In this document: positions 33,301 to 41,101 of the stretch, in pieces
Position numbering within the stretch: the stretch's first letter is position 1
Layout: every line of letters begins with the position of its first letter
Assembly: GCA_016791475.1 (NCBI GenBank)
Contig: JAEUWI010000005.1
Coordinates: 1-64,000, forward strand
Length of the DNA: 64,000 nt
Direction: 5' to 3'
DNA from: Candidatus Hydrogenedentota bacterium
GTDB taxonomy: Bacteria > Hydrogenedentota > Hydrogenedentia > Hydrogenedentales > JAEUWI01
Made by a program: the position numbers and the translations under genes
Notes under the pieces: model-generated
What the model was told of the DNA's origin: nothing
The model's input: only the letters and a program-made list of their open reading frames with translations
Databases searched by the model: none

Positions 33301-35499
33301 TTCAAAGGCGCCGAGCTGTCCGAAGTATTCCGCGTAGCGCGTCGCCTGAAGCTCCGCCTGGGCGCTCGCCACCTGGGCGCCCGTGAGGACGCCGCCGCGG
33401 ATGAAGCTCTGGGCCACGGCGGAAAGCTGGGGCAGGTACAGCCCCTCGTCCACCAGACCGTCGCCGTCGTCGTCGCGACCGTTCAGCGCCGCGATCATGG
33501 CGTTCGCGTTGTCGTCCACGCGGCCGTAGCCGGGGTAGATCACGTCGCGATTGAAGGCGGTGGTCACGGTGGGGTCCCAGCCGGTCGGGTCGCCGCCGGG
33601 CACGCCGGTGCGCTGCAGCCACAACTGGGCCGCCTCCACCACGCCGACGCCGGGAAGGGTGCGCGTTTCAAATTCCGCCGCGGAATTGCCCAGGCCCAGG
33701 GAACGGTAATAGCCCGTGTTGATCAGGCCGCCCAGGCGCGTGGAGGCCAGCAACTCGGGAACCGCCGGACCCAGGGGGTCGTAGCTCTGGCCGCCGGCCA
33801 CGTTTACGTTGACCTTGCTGGCTTCGTCGCGGATGGTGATGGCGGCGCGGCCGGCCAGATCGCACACGGGCTCGCCCGAATGGGTGATGCGAATGGCGGG
33901 TTCAAGCAGGGTGTAGTCGAAGTTGGAGACGATGCCCGGCTCCGCGTGGAACACGGCGTTGGCCGGCTCGATGCGCAGGCCGCCATTGGGCGCAATGGCC
34001 GTTTCCACGTTGATATCTTCATAGGCGCGGAGAATGGCCGTGGTGAAGAGGCCCCGATCGTCGGCGGGCCATTCGCCGGGGCTCCGCCAGGTGGTGAGGT
34101 AAAAGGGATCGCCCACCGCCAGGGAGCTGTTCGCCGCCACGTTCTCATTGATCTGAATCAGGTTCGTTCCGACGATGGGGGGCGTGGGCGCGACCGGGTT
34201 GGCCACGCCGGAGTCTTCGAAGCCCGTAAGCTGGAAGGGCGGAAAGGTGCCGCTGGCCGTGATGTCGTTGGTGTTTGGCCCGACATAGGCGTAGACCTGG
34301 TAGTCGTTGATGAGCATGTCGAAGTCGTTGTCGATGGCATCCACATCGGTGGCGGTCAGGTTGACGACGCCGCCCGCCGTCTCGACGGAAATGGTGTTCG
34401 GGAGCGTCACCGTGATGGGCACGAGTACCCCAACCGCGTTGGGCACCAGATCGGGCACCTTGCCGTCGGCGTTGAAGTCCAGGAGAATGGTCAGACCCGG
34501 CAGGGGCGCGGTCAGGAAATACTTGTTCTCGTTCGCCGGGTCGTCCACCACCCCGTTGCCGTCGTTGTCGAGACCGTCGCCCCGCCGGTCCGGGCCGAGC
34601 CCGTGATAGACGAAGCTCGCGAGCTCCATGGCGCCTTCGTTGGCCTCGGGCAGTTCGTCATAGCCGTTGATGCCGGTGCTGTCCAGGTCGTTGTCCACAC
34701 CGTCGTCGTACATGCGCCGACCGGTGGCGTCGTCCACCACTTCGCCACCGCTGAAGAAACGGTCCTGAGGCAAGGGGATCCAGATCGCATCGTTCAGCCC
34801 GTCCAGATCGTTGTCCACGTCGGTCCAGGTGTGAATCCATTCCAGGGGATATTTCTCGTCCGTGAAACCGTCCGTGCCGGAGGGGCCGTAGAAGGCCGGC
34901 GTCACAAAGGGAGCCCGGTTGCGATCCGCCACGTTGAAAATGTTGCCGTAGGGCAGGCCGGTGGCGTCGTCCAGTACGTTGGCATAGGCGATGGGGTTGG
35001 CGCCCCACACGGCGGGATCTTCAAAGCGCGGAATGGTCAGCCAGTCTTTGGAGCGGCCGCCGTTGAACATCAGCTCGGGGGGCAGGCCGTCTCCAAAATC
35101 AAGAAGGGGCATGGCCCGGAGATTGACCAGCGGCGCGCCGCCGGCCTGAAGGGGGACGCCGTTCCACAGGGCCCACTGCTTGCCCACGGCCCAACTGCCG
35201 TTGAAGAGTGAGAACGGAGCGGAGTCCGAAGAGGTCGCGTTGGGGTGCTTGAGGAAGTCGCGGTTCAGTTCGGCCTGACCCATGGCATAGGCCGCATCGA
35301 GGAGGAGATCGACCTGCGCCTGATTCTTCACGTTCTCGGCGTTGGTCACTTCCTGGCGGCTGACGGCGTAAAACGTGAGGGCGACGGCCAGCAGGATCGT
35401 CATGATGGCGATCGCCACGACCAGCGCGGCGCCGCGCTCGCTGGAGCGGCCGGGCTTCTTGGATTGCCTGTCGATCATTGTGTACTGCACCTTTTCCAT
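27328..35499 (-). CDS. Giant GspK/PilX-like minor pseudopilin (2723 aa) with Ca-type loops and lamin-tail domain
   Basis: The N-terminus (GRSSERGAALVVAIAIMTIL, residues 17-36) is the Arg-Gly-Ala-Ala-Leu helix of GspK/PilX-type minor pseudopilins, followed by SRQEVTNAENVKNQ. Near 2450-2487 the segment GRVNINTV...YFSTLLGLPGV is the GspK-style Asn-Thr helix; KVNVNVAGG near 565 is a second such segment. GspK is normally ~300-440 residues. The extra ~2300 residues include ten D-N-D-x-D-G-like loops (near 226, 272, 308, 385, 675, 768, 1446, 1543, 1605, 2685) and a lamin-tail-like domain (~1297-1330, DHEWVELVNVSDDIVDIGGW). GGAG precedes the ATG. It occupies the K position after gspG-H-I-J. A tip or adhesin role is an inference. 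Confidence 0.83.
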   Translation of the reverse strand: MEKVQYTMIDRQSKKPGRSSERGAALVVAIAIMTILLAVALTFYAVSRQEVTNAENVKNQAQVDLLLDAAYAMGQAELNRDFLKHPNATSSDSAPFSLFNGSWAVGKQWALWNGVPLQAGGAPLVNLRAMPLLDFGDGLPPELMFNGGRSKDWLTIPRFEDPAVWGANPIAYANVLDDATGLPYGNIFNVADRNRAPFVTPAFYGPSGTDGFTDEKYPLEWIHTWTDVDNDLDGLNDAIWIPLPQDRFFSGGEVVDDATGRRMYDDGVDNDLDSTGINGYDELPEANEGAMELASFVYHGLGPDRRGDGLDNDGNGVVDDPANENKYFLTAPLPGLTILLDFNADGKVPDLVPNAVGVLVPITVTLPNTISVETAGGVVNLTATDVDAIDNDFDMLINDYQVYAYVGPNTNDITASGTFPPFQLTGFEDSGVANPVAPTPPIVGTNLIQINENVAANSSLAVGDPFYLTTWRSPGEWPADDRGLFTTAILRAYEDINVETAIAPNGGLRIEPANAVFHAEPGIVSNFDYTLLEPAIRITHSGEPVCDLAGRAAITIRDEASKVNVNVAGGQSYDPLGPAVPELLASTRLGGLINTGYYRSLGLGNSAAEFETRTLPGVGVVEAAQLWLQRTGVPGGDPTGWDPTVTTAFNRDVIYPGYGRVDDNANAMIAALNGRDDDGDGLVDEGLYLPQLSAVAQSFIRGGVLTGAQVASAQAELQATRYAEYFGQLGAFEGVDEPGELQRLNPASNLVAEGRNPYDRSGLTDGLDNDLDGAINELGELGDLQLQDTLQLEEIFGLGTGTTAALRQSVTTFSTDRNTNFIGGQGGIRAINKLDFNFATPQQIAANLVLANNFQSVTAAPVATAPVANRFAEGLRQKDVHIRASGGLLNNSATFFPADPVLQAMQAAVDIVDNRDPGHTRSVLSTERQKLSTDGLELANYDFFPTRLGARERTADTELFPLGVLEDHLRNTLELNRKLEVKDDWWTFEAAVTGENGRPEVREISYTAAGSEAIRINELMVRPVRRIEAEAVPVPTAVLDPSDPMTAIAPALLPNFDPSPDFGFPAAPSILPEFAVARLTTPLLNGWNVFNGGVLGEASYLGISMDNTVPATLVDAADILEFVIAPTDGLPPGRYYLTINTTTNTGATTVVPINQLIPALAAFNEPLLQSAVKYRSKTSGLQDGNSIVQDIVLGAADGFQNIDDAQIGGQIPGAPAGWTFVDGTRGGFASLANYHFDGYVEGLFNNQATSGSETFTITVPEAASDFELHIAFRVNPNFVTALANPLNPPLTYTVAINSLDFSQEPDHEWVELVNVSDDIVDIGGWQLEVGIPDRPSVPSDPFKSIWTIPANTEIAPRGMVLLAFNKFDSFKGAVPADHRIADNGMGLADGDSPNPLVTAGFLSDALTVPPIGDNSLASIFPTLQDVTGSVFRRKVNPATNALTDYVDNDGDGRTSLNAPTDTDNLANEGTLASSKALGSFFSNSSGNLPWDRIIQLESVQIGTANPFTATPTPIRLDEVDTLDDVSAFVLKGGVLPNYPERDGFDNDGDGGYVLFEQIDERTQNGALPGYVVGTAGADGFPDWIDASRVPGVPAQYIPGTLDMDMVDNDFDGFVDERPYQADFFGIGVDSVFYRASLSEGVDEGRNLVNNVLAVRRFGAGSFEAGIMPFSLFPDRLDWNTAYSTGVPNAPFTVDSIVPSGLGLQHGINAGYNIYGDNTVIPTAIPTSYQGSDLDPQDWKAFSERRWYPGDNVIVTLYEKSQLERQVVDRVTYREADVTNRTIDDVVAVPYVSVDLDGSGTPGDVLIEQPGLNARYRTFWLPNQMGLDFYRSLERKDPLYNGDRFGTENRWQATDGNYDDWADSLSYFEAELGSVNPGLTGTDTLVISANPADVQDIRPRFVGTHPAFTNVDVATVARNLQLYGHAMSGSPLRMNAAMRRGHNPRDLELIAAAATDTRQFPSRPGFQGPFDYFRTHEDGAFNGANPLKNALRLPGDTTANTKSLPDQRWNHSRTFVANRAFQSPADLMRVPHQMYLHDAVDTPANPNPLTNIHGYLHDMTMLNYNLQGDSGPGDGISVTQDIALRGATLGQDLVDDTYSQDLLTAAMNSMAVDSTVLTMGQAELRPIRPEAVTLAEVDWVPTIAGGGPDTWLAPAAWTPVFLFGLGSDTAAPSNPDHFSNYPSYVNGANAGVSFPLYYLFDSDYITDPANFAGNNVYDNNNLDSRWPLEKRTAMFVSEKRDGFAPPEALFTWDGADGLENGEYVLYIGTFLPQMRERIEEAARASAQVRDLPAQGIEAKNTTSFINNNTPVNYVLSDGSVVPVNAVTNNLLIKDPTNPRKDPNGRLYDPVYAIDVITDPTEARGIAPQLATVADPSAKPAGLIHPDDWNPTVQYRAGADGYIPYGNNTSGGWQPQIVRVTDNFLAIRVRNVGLPGDVGVLTHVVLSPRKRTAGRVNINTVQQRVSVQGANHDYFSTLLGLPGVVNVAQTVYPTNVAGTTGALGAPIPVDDPVGLMRYSGPLPVDGSWTAPDGAAGFYAGGPTPPTRNRFTGDVLNPDSDLLVPNTGLPSMAAHQLGAFRLSAMIAGGRTEHADGRYYESVGDLTKDSNAFDYNYTLSRMDVPDLTGTGTDGVEDWAVYPLSNDAVPARRFDEIQARLRAMGNLITVRSDVFEIIMTVEAGYGIDQNKDGFINYRDRNEFVTTAATKATATYERRAPSDQSDSGE

Positions 35500-35562
35500 G
35501 GCCGCACTCCTTGCGGTCCCTTCCCCAACACGCGGGCCCGGGCCGAATTACCCGTTTCCGCC

Positions 35563-35582
35563 GCGCGGGATCCGTCCCGCGC
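35563..35582. other. Hairpin between the GspJ-like and giant GspK-like genes
   Basis: 8-bp stem GCGCGGGA/TCCCGCGC with a 4-nt loop in a 111-base gap. It may tune expression of the giant gene; no T-run follows. Confidence 0.35.
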
Positions 35583-35610
35583 GCTCTCTTCTACTGGTTG
35601 CGGCCGCGTC

Positions 35611-37293
35611 CTAGAGGGACGCGCCGGGCCCCTGGGCGATGGTCGTGGTCGCCGATCGTCCCTGGGCGGTTGGAATCTGCACGGTCTGGGAAAACCGCTT
35701 CAGGATATCCGGCGCGCCGGGGCGCGTCCGGGTGCGGGTAACCCAGAAATCCGTCGAGACGACGGACGGAATACGGGGGGCCAGGGGCGATCCCATTTTC
35801 GCGGCATTGGGAATCCGCTGCGACGGATTCGCCGGGTCCACTTTCGTGTTGGAGCCCAGCATGGTATTCGACAGGGCCATATCCGCCGCCACCAGGTCGC
35901 CATCGGTGAAATCGCCCACGCCGAAGTAGCCGTTGTCCTTGGACAGCAGGATGGGAATGCTCGGTTCGTAAAGGGCGGGATTCGCGCCCCCCGTGTTCCC
36001 GTCGGGGTTCTCCGGGTCGCGCAGGTTCTGGATATCGTTGAAGTATTGCTGGGCCGGGTTGGATCCATCGCCATAGGCGAACTTCACCTCCGCATCGAGG
36101 ATATCGGGGAAGATATCGGGCGGGCTGGGGTTTGAATTGCCGTCCACGTCGATATACAGCTCGATCTCGGAGTTCGGCTGCAACAGGATGCTGCGCCCGA
36201 CGATGCCGTCCGCGATGACGTACTCGTTGAGCACGCGCATGTTGCGGGAGTTGGGGGCGTTCAATCGTTCGTCGTACCAGTAGCCCACGGACCCATGGGA
36301 CGCATCGGGGGTCAGGGTGGGCAGGCCCATGGGCTCGCCGGAGAGCATGCGGAGCCAGAACTCGCGCTTGCGCGCATTCAGTAGCTGCTGGAATGTATCG
36401 TGGCCCAGTGCGCGCAGGAACATCCGTTCGCCGGAGGGTAGCAGGTAACCGCCCGTGCCAAGGGTGTCGCGGTTGATCGTCCGGTAAATCTCGCGCATAT
36501 CGTAATTCGTATCGCCGGGAGTGGGGTCAAGGGCGCGCAGCAGAAAGGCCTGCTGGGCGTTGCCGTCGGTGGCCGGAGGCGTCGCCGCGTCGTTGGCGGG
36601 CTCAATGGGATCGACATAGGGCCAGTCCAGACTGATGGGCGCGCCGAGGTTGTCCAGCTTCACGTACATATTGAACGCGTCCAGATCGGCCGCGCCCGTT
36701 TCCTCGTAGCGAATCAGACTCTCAAGCTCCAGCTCCACGTCGAACTCGACCCACTCGCCCGCGTTGTAACGCCGGGTTCCGCTGAAGTCGCTGTAGAAAT
36801 AGAAGTCATCCACTACGTCGATGGTGTTGTCGGCGAAAAGGGCGGGATAGCCCCCCGAGTAGCCCCGCTCGCGGGCGATCCGCTCGGCCTGGCGGCGCAG
36901 GTTCGCCTCGATCACGCCCCAGCGCTCGGTGACCTTCATCCGCACCCGGGGCGTGTTGAGGCTGGGATGGGTGACATAGGTCACGCGGCCAATCTGGCCA
37001 TTGGCCAGGGCGCCGACGAACATGAATCCATCCGGTCGACCGTAGAAATTGTAGGTGTCGCCGTGCTCTCGGGCGGTGAACGCGCCGTTGAGATCGCGGG
37101 CGAAGGTGCTCATGGCCATGCGGCCGGTTTCAAAGGCGTCGATGCTGGCGTAGCCCTGGCGCACGGCGGCAATGGCGGAGTTGAAAAGCGTCACCAGGGC
37201 GCTCATCAATATCACAAAAATCGCGGTGGCCACGAGCAGTTCGGTCAGGGTGAACCCGGCCTGGCTCTGGCGGCGCGCTGGTACTCCATGCAT
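35611..37293 (-). CDS. GspJ-like minor pseudopilin, enlarged (second system)
   Basis: 560 residues. Prepilin signal SQAGFTLTELLVATAIFV: cleavage after Gly, Phe at +1, Glu at +5. The following MSALVTLFNSAIAAVRQGYASIDAFETGRMAMSTFARDL is typical of GspJ. It is over twice the usual size (~200); the additional part is beta-rich with many Tyr/Asn/Asp and no domain I recognise. Start at the ATG 37293, preceded by GAGG; the frame upstream overlaps the GspI-like gene by 17 bases. It should join the tip complex with the GspI- and GspK-like products. Confidence 0.88.
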   Translation of the reverse strand: MHGVPARRQSQAGFTLTELLVATAIFVILMSALVTLFNSAIAAVRQGYASIDAFETGRMAMSTFARDLNGAFTAREHGDTYNFYGRPDGFMFVGALANGQIGRVTYVTHPSLNTPRVRMKVTERWGVIEANLRRQAERIARERGYSGGYPALFADNTIDVVDDFYFYSDFSGTRRYNAGEWVEFDVELELESLIRYEETGAADLDAFNMYVKLDNLGAPISLDWPYVDPIEPANDAATPPATDGNAQQAFLLRALDPTPGDTNYDMREIYRTINRDTLGTGGYLLPSGERMFLRALGHDTFQQLLNARKREFWLRMLSGEPMGLPTLTPDASHGSVGYWYDERLNAPNSRNMRVLNEYVIADGIVGRSILLQPNSEIELYIDVDGNSNPSPPDIFPDILDAEVKFAYGDGSNPAQQYFNDIQNLRDPENPDGNTGGANPALYEPSIPILLSKDNGYFGVGDFTDGDLVAADMALSNTMLGSNTKVDPANPSQRIPNAAKMGSPLAPRIPSVVSTDFWVTRTRTRPGAPDILKRFSQTVQIPTAQGRSATTTIAQGPGASL

Positions 37294-37306
37294 GGCGTTT
37301 GCCTCT

Positions 37307-37702
37307 TTATTGTTCGGTAACATAGGTCACAAACCGTTCGCGACGCCCGTCAAACATCTCGACGTTGAAGGTCACCCGGTACAAGTCCACATCGCTGCTC
37401 ACCCGCTTTACCGTGCTGTTCCACGACTTGTAGAGGCCGGTGTATTCGCCGCCGGCCGTGGCCAGGCTGCGAAAGGCGTTGTTCGCCGCCCAGCTCGTCA
37501 TCACGGGACCCACGCCGCCCGCACGCAATTGGCCCAGCTCGGTTTTCGCCAGGAAGGAGGCCTGCTGGCGCTCCGCCGCCTGGCGGGTCTGCTGGATGGA
37601 GCGGGGGAAAAGCTTCATGATCGCTATGATCCCGATGGAGAGAATCGTGAGCGCCACGATAACCTCGATGAGGGTGAAACCGCGCTGGTACTTCCTGTTC
37701 AT
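37307..37702 (-). CDS. GspI-like minor pseudopilin (second system)
   Basis: 131 residues with prepilin signal MNRKYQRGFTLIEVIVALTI: Gly -1, Phe +1, Glu +5. The body (IIAIMKLFPRSIQQTRQAAERQQASFLAKTELGQLRAGG) is typical of GspI, the nucleator of the pseudopilin tip. The start at 37702 has GAGG 7 bases before; the longer open frame runs into the GspH-like gene. Normal family size, unlike its J and K partners. Confidence 0.9.
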   Translation of the reverse strand: MNRKYQRGFTLIEVIVALTILSIGIIAIMKLFPRSIQQTRQAAERQQASFLAKTELGQLRAGGVGPVMTSWAANNAFRSLATAGGEYTGLYKSWNSTVKRVSSDVDLYRVTFNVEMFDGRRERFVTYVTEQ

Positions 37703-37713
37703 GAAAACCTCGC

Positions 37714-38709
37714 TTAGAAGTCCTGGGGAATGGCAATTCGCCCGGTGGATTTGAAAATGTGGATCTCGCGGTAACGCAGGTTGGACTGCTCCACCCCGTT
37801 GCTGTCGAGATAACTCAGATCGGGATTTTCCGGCTGCACCAGGCGCTCGTCCAGGGGGCGATCCGCGGAGGGCGTGATGAAAAGGGAGTAGCGCTCCCGT
37901 GCGCAATTCGCACCGGAACCGCATTCAAAGCCAAACTGGGGGCTGTCGAGCCGGCCGGAAGATCGGAACACGTGGGCGGGAAAGTTCTCTTCCGTATAGT
38001 TCGCCGGGTTGGTGGCCAGGGTAAAAAGCTCGCCGCCCGTCAGCGCCGGGGGCAGACCCAGCGCCGCCGTTATACGCTTCATCCCGCCATCGCCCACGCG
38101 GTTGATGGTCGCGGTGCTGCGGTAGTTGGACCAGCCAAACTCGGAATAGAGGGCGCCGTAAACCGGATTGCTCGGGTTGGTAGTATCGATGTTTTCCGGC
38201 TCGGGGCTCTGCAGCGCGATGGACATGCCCTGGGGCAGGGGCCGGAATTCGCCCAGGTCGCCGGGGATGGGGACGAACTTGTCCCGGAGATTGGCGCCCA
38301 TGGTGGAGGGCAATTGGTACATGATGGCGGCGGCCTCGATCTGCCGAACCGGGATGCCGGTGAGTGAATCTACGATGGGGGACGCGACGGCGCGGAAGGG
38401 ATCGCCGGGATCCTCATCCGACGGATCGGCCACGGGCAGGGTGTCCGCGAGGGTCGCTTCCTCCTGAGAATAGTTATCCATGCTGTAGACGACGGCGGTG
38501 TTCACGTTGTAGGTCGTGGCGTAGAGCTGGGCGGCGCGGAGGACGGAATTGACTTCCTGGGTGGCCCGTTTGAACTCATCGCGGGAGAAGGCGCCCATCT
38601 TGGCGAGGCCGGGAATGGCAATGGCCGAAACCAGCGCCACGATGGCCAGAACCACCAGAACCTCCACCAGGGTAAAACCCGCCCTGCTCTCTCGGTATTC
38701 GCCGTGCAT
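37714..38709 (-). CDS. GspH-like minor pseudopilin, enlarged (second system)
   Basis: 331 residues. Prepilin signal RESRAGFTLVEVLVVLAIVALV with Glu +5; then GAFSRDEFKRATQEVNSVLRAAQLYATTYNVNTAVVYS matches the GspH/FimT pattern of an alpha-helix leading to a beta domain. It is longer than usual (~170-200), with loops rich in Pro/Asp/Asn. The start at 38709 has GGGAG 8 bases upstream. The C-terminus ends HIFKSTGRIAIPQDF, a typical final beta-strand. Confidence 0.88.
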   Translation of the reverse strand: MHGEYRESRAGFTLVEVLVVLAIVALVSAIAIPGLAKMGAFSRDEFKRATQEVNSVLRAAQLYATTYNVNTAVVYSMDNYSQEEATLADTLPVADPSDEDPGDPFRAVASPIVDSLTGIPVRQIEAAAIMYQLPSTMGANLRDKFVPIPGDLGEFRPLPQGMSIALQSPEPENIDTTNPSNPVYGALYSEFGWSNYRSTATINRVGDGGMKRITAALGLPPALTGGELFTLATNPANYTEENFPAHVFRSSGRLDSPQFGFECGSGANCARERYSLFITPSADRPLDERLVQPENPDLSYLDSNGVEQSNLRYREIHIFKSTGRIAIPQDF

Positions 38710-38815
38710 CGCACATTCTCCCGTGCTGGCGGATTCCGGATCTCCGTGGTTTGCCCTCACCTCGGGCCGGCCTTGCGCCAGGCTGACGTTAGCTCACTTG
38801 CATTATCGCGCCATG

Positions 38816-38840
38816 GGCGCCGCCCGCAGAGGGCGGCGCC
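38816..38840 (-). terminator. Strong hairpin after the major pseudopilin gene
   Basis: A perfect 10-bp GC stem (38816-38825/38831-38840, loop gcaga) starts 17 bases beyond the gspG-like stop. Such hairpins after major pilin genes often give partial termination or mRNA protection, so the pilin is made in excess over downstream minor pilins (inference). There is no T-run. Confidence 0.5.
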
Positions 38841-38856
38841 GCGCGCGGAACAGTAA

Positions 38857-39777
38857 TTAGTTGTAGAACCGCATGAAGGTCTGGTTGCGGTCCCAGTTGT
38901 TCACGTCGTCACCACCGCCCACGAGTTCAGGTTCCTGACCGCCGGGATAGGCGCTCGTGATGGGCGAAATGCCGCCGTACTGGGAGCTCCCCGGCGTGCC
39001 GGGGTTATAGCCCGGAACGGGAGGAAGAAATTCCGCCTGACCCGATACCAGATTGGCGCCCTTGGACCAGATAAAGGTGTCCACTTGATTGGCCGCGGGA
39101 ACGCCCGCCAGGTCAATTTCCTGACCATCGATATCCGTGATAACGAATCCCGACGTGGAACCGGAGCCCAGGCTCAGGTCATCGCCGTTCAACACGGCCG
39201 TGCTCTCGCCGGGGACGACCTTGGCCGCACTCGTGGCGGGCAGATAGACGCGGAAGACATTCGGGCCGTTGGTGACGCGCCAGGGGCCGGGGAATATCTG
39301 GTAAAGTTCGCCCCAGGGATCGAAACCCAGCTCGGCGAAGTACGTCGTACCCAGATTGCGAACCACATCTTCCTGATAGTCCAGAATCGCGGTACCGGTG
39401 CCGTCGTCCGAGACCGTCGCGCCGCGACCCTTCTTCAGGAGCCGATAGACCGCGTTGGTGTAGGCTTCCGTAAAGTTTTCAAAGTCGCCCGCGGCCCAGG
39501 TGGACATGTCCCGGACGTCCTTGGAATTCGCGGAGTTTATGCCTACGGAGTCGCCAATGACTTCCAGGTTCAGCACATCGTTCAGGCTGCTGCGGCCCGC
39601 GTCGGACAACAGCTTCGTAATCGCCAGCTCGATATTCTGAATCTCGGAGATCGCCTGCGTGGCCCGGCCACGGGCAATGTAGCTCTGGATGTTCGGAATG
39701 GCGATGGCCGCGAGGATGGAGATAATCGCCATCACGACCAGGAGTTCCACGAGGGTGAAACCTTGTTTTCTTCTCAT
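38857..39777 (-). CDS. GspG-like major pseudopilin, enlarged (second system)
   Basis: 306 residues. Prepilin signal MRRKQGFTLVELLVVMAIIS with Gly -1 and Glu +5, followed by ILAAIAIPNIQSYIARGRATQAISEIQNIELAITKLLSDAG. The GspG feature of a conserved DPWGE segment is present (FDPWGELYQI, near residue 165). It is about twice the usual 140-150 residues; the extra C-terminal half is Gly/Pro-rich (PPVPGYNPGTPGSSQYGG). AGGAGG precedes the ATG. It probably forms the shaft of the second machine. Confidence 0.9.
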   Translation of the reverse strand: MRRKQGFTLVELLVVMAIISILAAIAIPNIQSYIARGRATQAISEIQNIELAITKLLSDAGRSSLNDVLNLEVIGDSVGINSANSKDVRDMSTWAAGDFENFTEAYTNAVYRLLKKGRGATVSDDGTGTAILDYQEDVVRNLGTTYFAELGFDPWGELYQIFPGPWRVTNGPNVFRVYLPATSAAKVVPGESTAVLNGDDLSLGSGSTSGFVITDIDGQEIDLAGVPAANQVDTFIWSKGANLVSGQAEFLPPVPGYNPGTPGSSQYGGISPITSAYPGGQEPELVGGGDDVNNWDRNQTFMRFYN

Positions 39778-39836
39778 GCTCTACTTCCTCCGTATCGGCG
39801 GGCTTGCGCGCTCCGCCTGTCATTGCCTAAGGGTCG

Positions 39837-41087
39837 TCAGTTCCCGCCGCCCGGGTTGTTGATCTGGTCGCCCAGGGTGAAGATGGGCAGGTAGAGGGAC
39901 ACCACGATGAAACCGATGATACCGCCCAGCACCACGATGATGATGGGTTCCATCAGGGTCAGCATGGCCTCGACCGCCACTTCCACTTCCTGGTCGTAAA
40001 TATCGGCAACCTTGTTCAGCATCTGGTCGAGCTGGCCCGTTTCCTCGCCCACGTCGATCATGTTCACCACCATGGGCGGGAAAACCTTGGTCTCGTCCAG
40101 CGGGGCGGCGATGGTGTCGCCCTCCTTGATACTGTCGTGCACCTTGTCCACGGCGTCCTGAATCACACTGTTGCCGATGGTTTCGCGGGTAATCTTCAGC
40201 GCCTGCAGAATCGGCACGCCGGAGGAGATCAGGGTACCCAGGGTTCGGGCGAAGCGGGCCACGCCCACCTTGGTGACCAGATCGCCGACCACGGGAAATT
40301 TCAGACTCACGATATCGAAGACGCGCTGGACCACGCGGACCTTCATAATCAGTTTCATGAAGATGATGGTCGAGTTGATGACCAGCAGCACCATCCACCA
40401 TTTGTACACCATGAAATCGCCCGCCGCGATAAGGAAGCGCGTGGGCGCGGGCAGTTCGCCGCCCAGTTCGCCGAAGATTTCGGCGAACACCGGAACCACC
40501 TTGATCAGCAGGAAGGACACGATACCGGCCGCGATGAGGAGCACGGCGATGGGATACACCATGGCGCCCTTCACCCGGCGTTTCAGCGCTTCGCGCCGTT
40601 CCAGGAAGGTGGCCACGCGCTGGAGCACCACTTCGAGCATACCGCCCACCTCGCCCGCGCGAACCATGTTCACGAAAAGGCGGTCAAACTGTTTCGGGTG
40701 CTTCGCCAGGGCTTCGGAGAAGGTCGAACCGGTCTGGATGTCCTGGGCGCATTCGCGCAGGATATCCCGCAGTTTGCAGGGCTTGAGCTGGGCGATCAGC
40801 ACGTTCACACTGCGCAGCAGCGGCAGGCCGGCGTCGATCAGCGTGGAGAGCTGGCGCGTCATCACCACGATTTCCTTGGTCTTCACGCCGCCGAAATAGA
40901 GCTCGTCGATGCCCTTCTTGTCCTTGCGCGCCCGCTTCTCGTCGCGCTTGGTCGCCTCGCGTACCGTTGTGGGGTACAGGCCAAGGGTGCGCACGTCGTT
41001 GATGGCCAGGGCCTTGCTGTCGGCCTGAACCACCCCGAAGATCTGCTTGCCCTCTTTGTTCAGGGCCTTATACGCGTACTTGGGCAT
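39837..41087 (-). CDS. GspF/PilC inner-membrane platform protein (second system)
   Basis: 416 residues with two T2SSF domains (~75-195 and ~275-400), each with the pattern FARTLGTLISSGVPILQAL or MTRQLSTLIDAGLPLLRSV. The N-terminal start MPKYAYKALNKEGKQ and the membrane helices near 175-200, 225-245 and 380-402 are standard for GspF/PilC. It anchors the assembly ATPase and turns its motion into pilin addition. It lies between the second ATPase and the pseudopilin genes. Confidence 0.94.
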   Translation of the reverse strand: MPKYAYKALNKEGKQIFGVVQADSKALAINDVRTLGLYPTTVREATKRDEKRARKDKKGIDELYFGGVKTKEIVVMTRQLSTLIDAGLPLLRSVNVLIAQLKPCKLRDILRECAQDIQTGSTFSEALAKHPKQFDRLFVNMVRAGEVGGMLEVVLQRVATFLERREALKRRVKGAMVYPIAVLLIAAGIVSFLLIKVVPVFAEIFGELGGELPAPTRFLIAAGDFMVYKWWMVLLVINSTIIFMKLIMKVRVVQRVFDIVSLKFPVVGDLVTKVGVARFARTLGTLISSGVPILQALKITRETIGNSVIQDAVDKVHDSIKEGDTIAAPLDETKVFPPMVVNMIDVGEETGQLDQMLNKVADIYDQEVEVAVEAMLTLMEPIIIVVLGGIIGFIVVSLYLPIFTLGDQINNPGGGN

Positions 41088-41101
41088 GGGAGTCTCCTCG
41101 C

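Noticed and set aside
32596-35211. Long plus-strand frame opposite the giant GspK-like gene
   Set aside because: It mirrors the minus-strand codons, has no start context and gives a His/Val/Arg-rich product with no recognisable fold.
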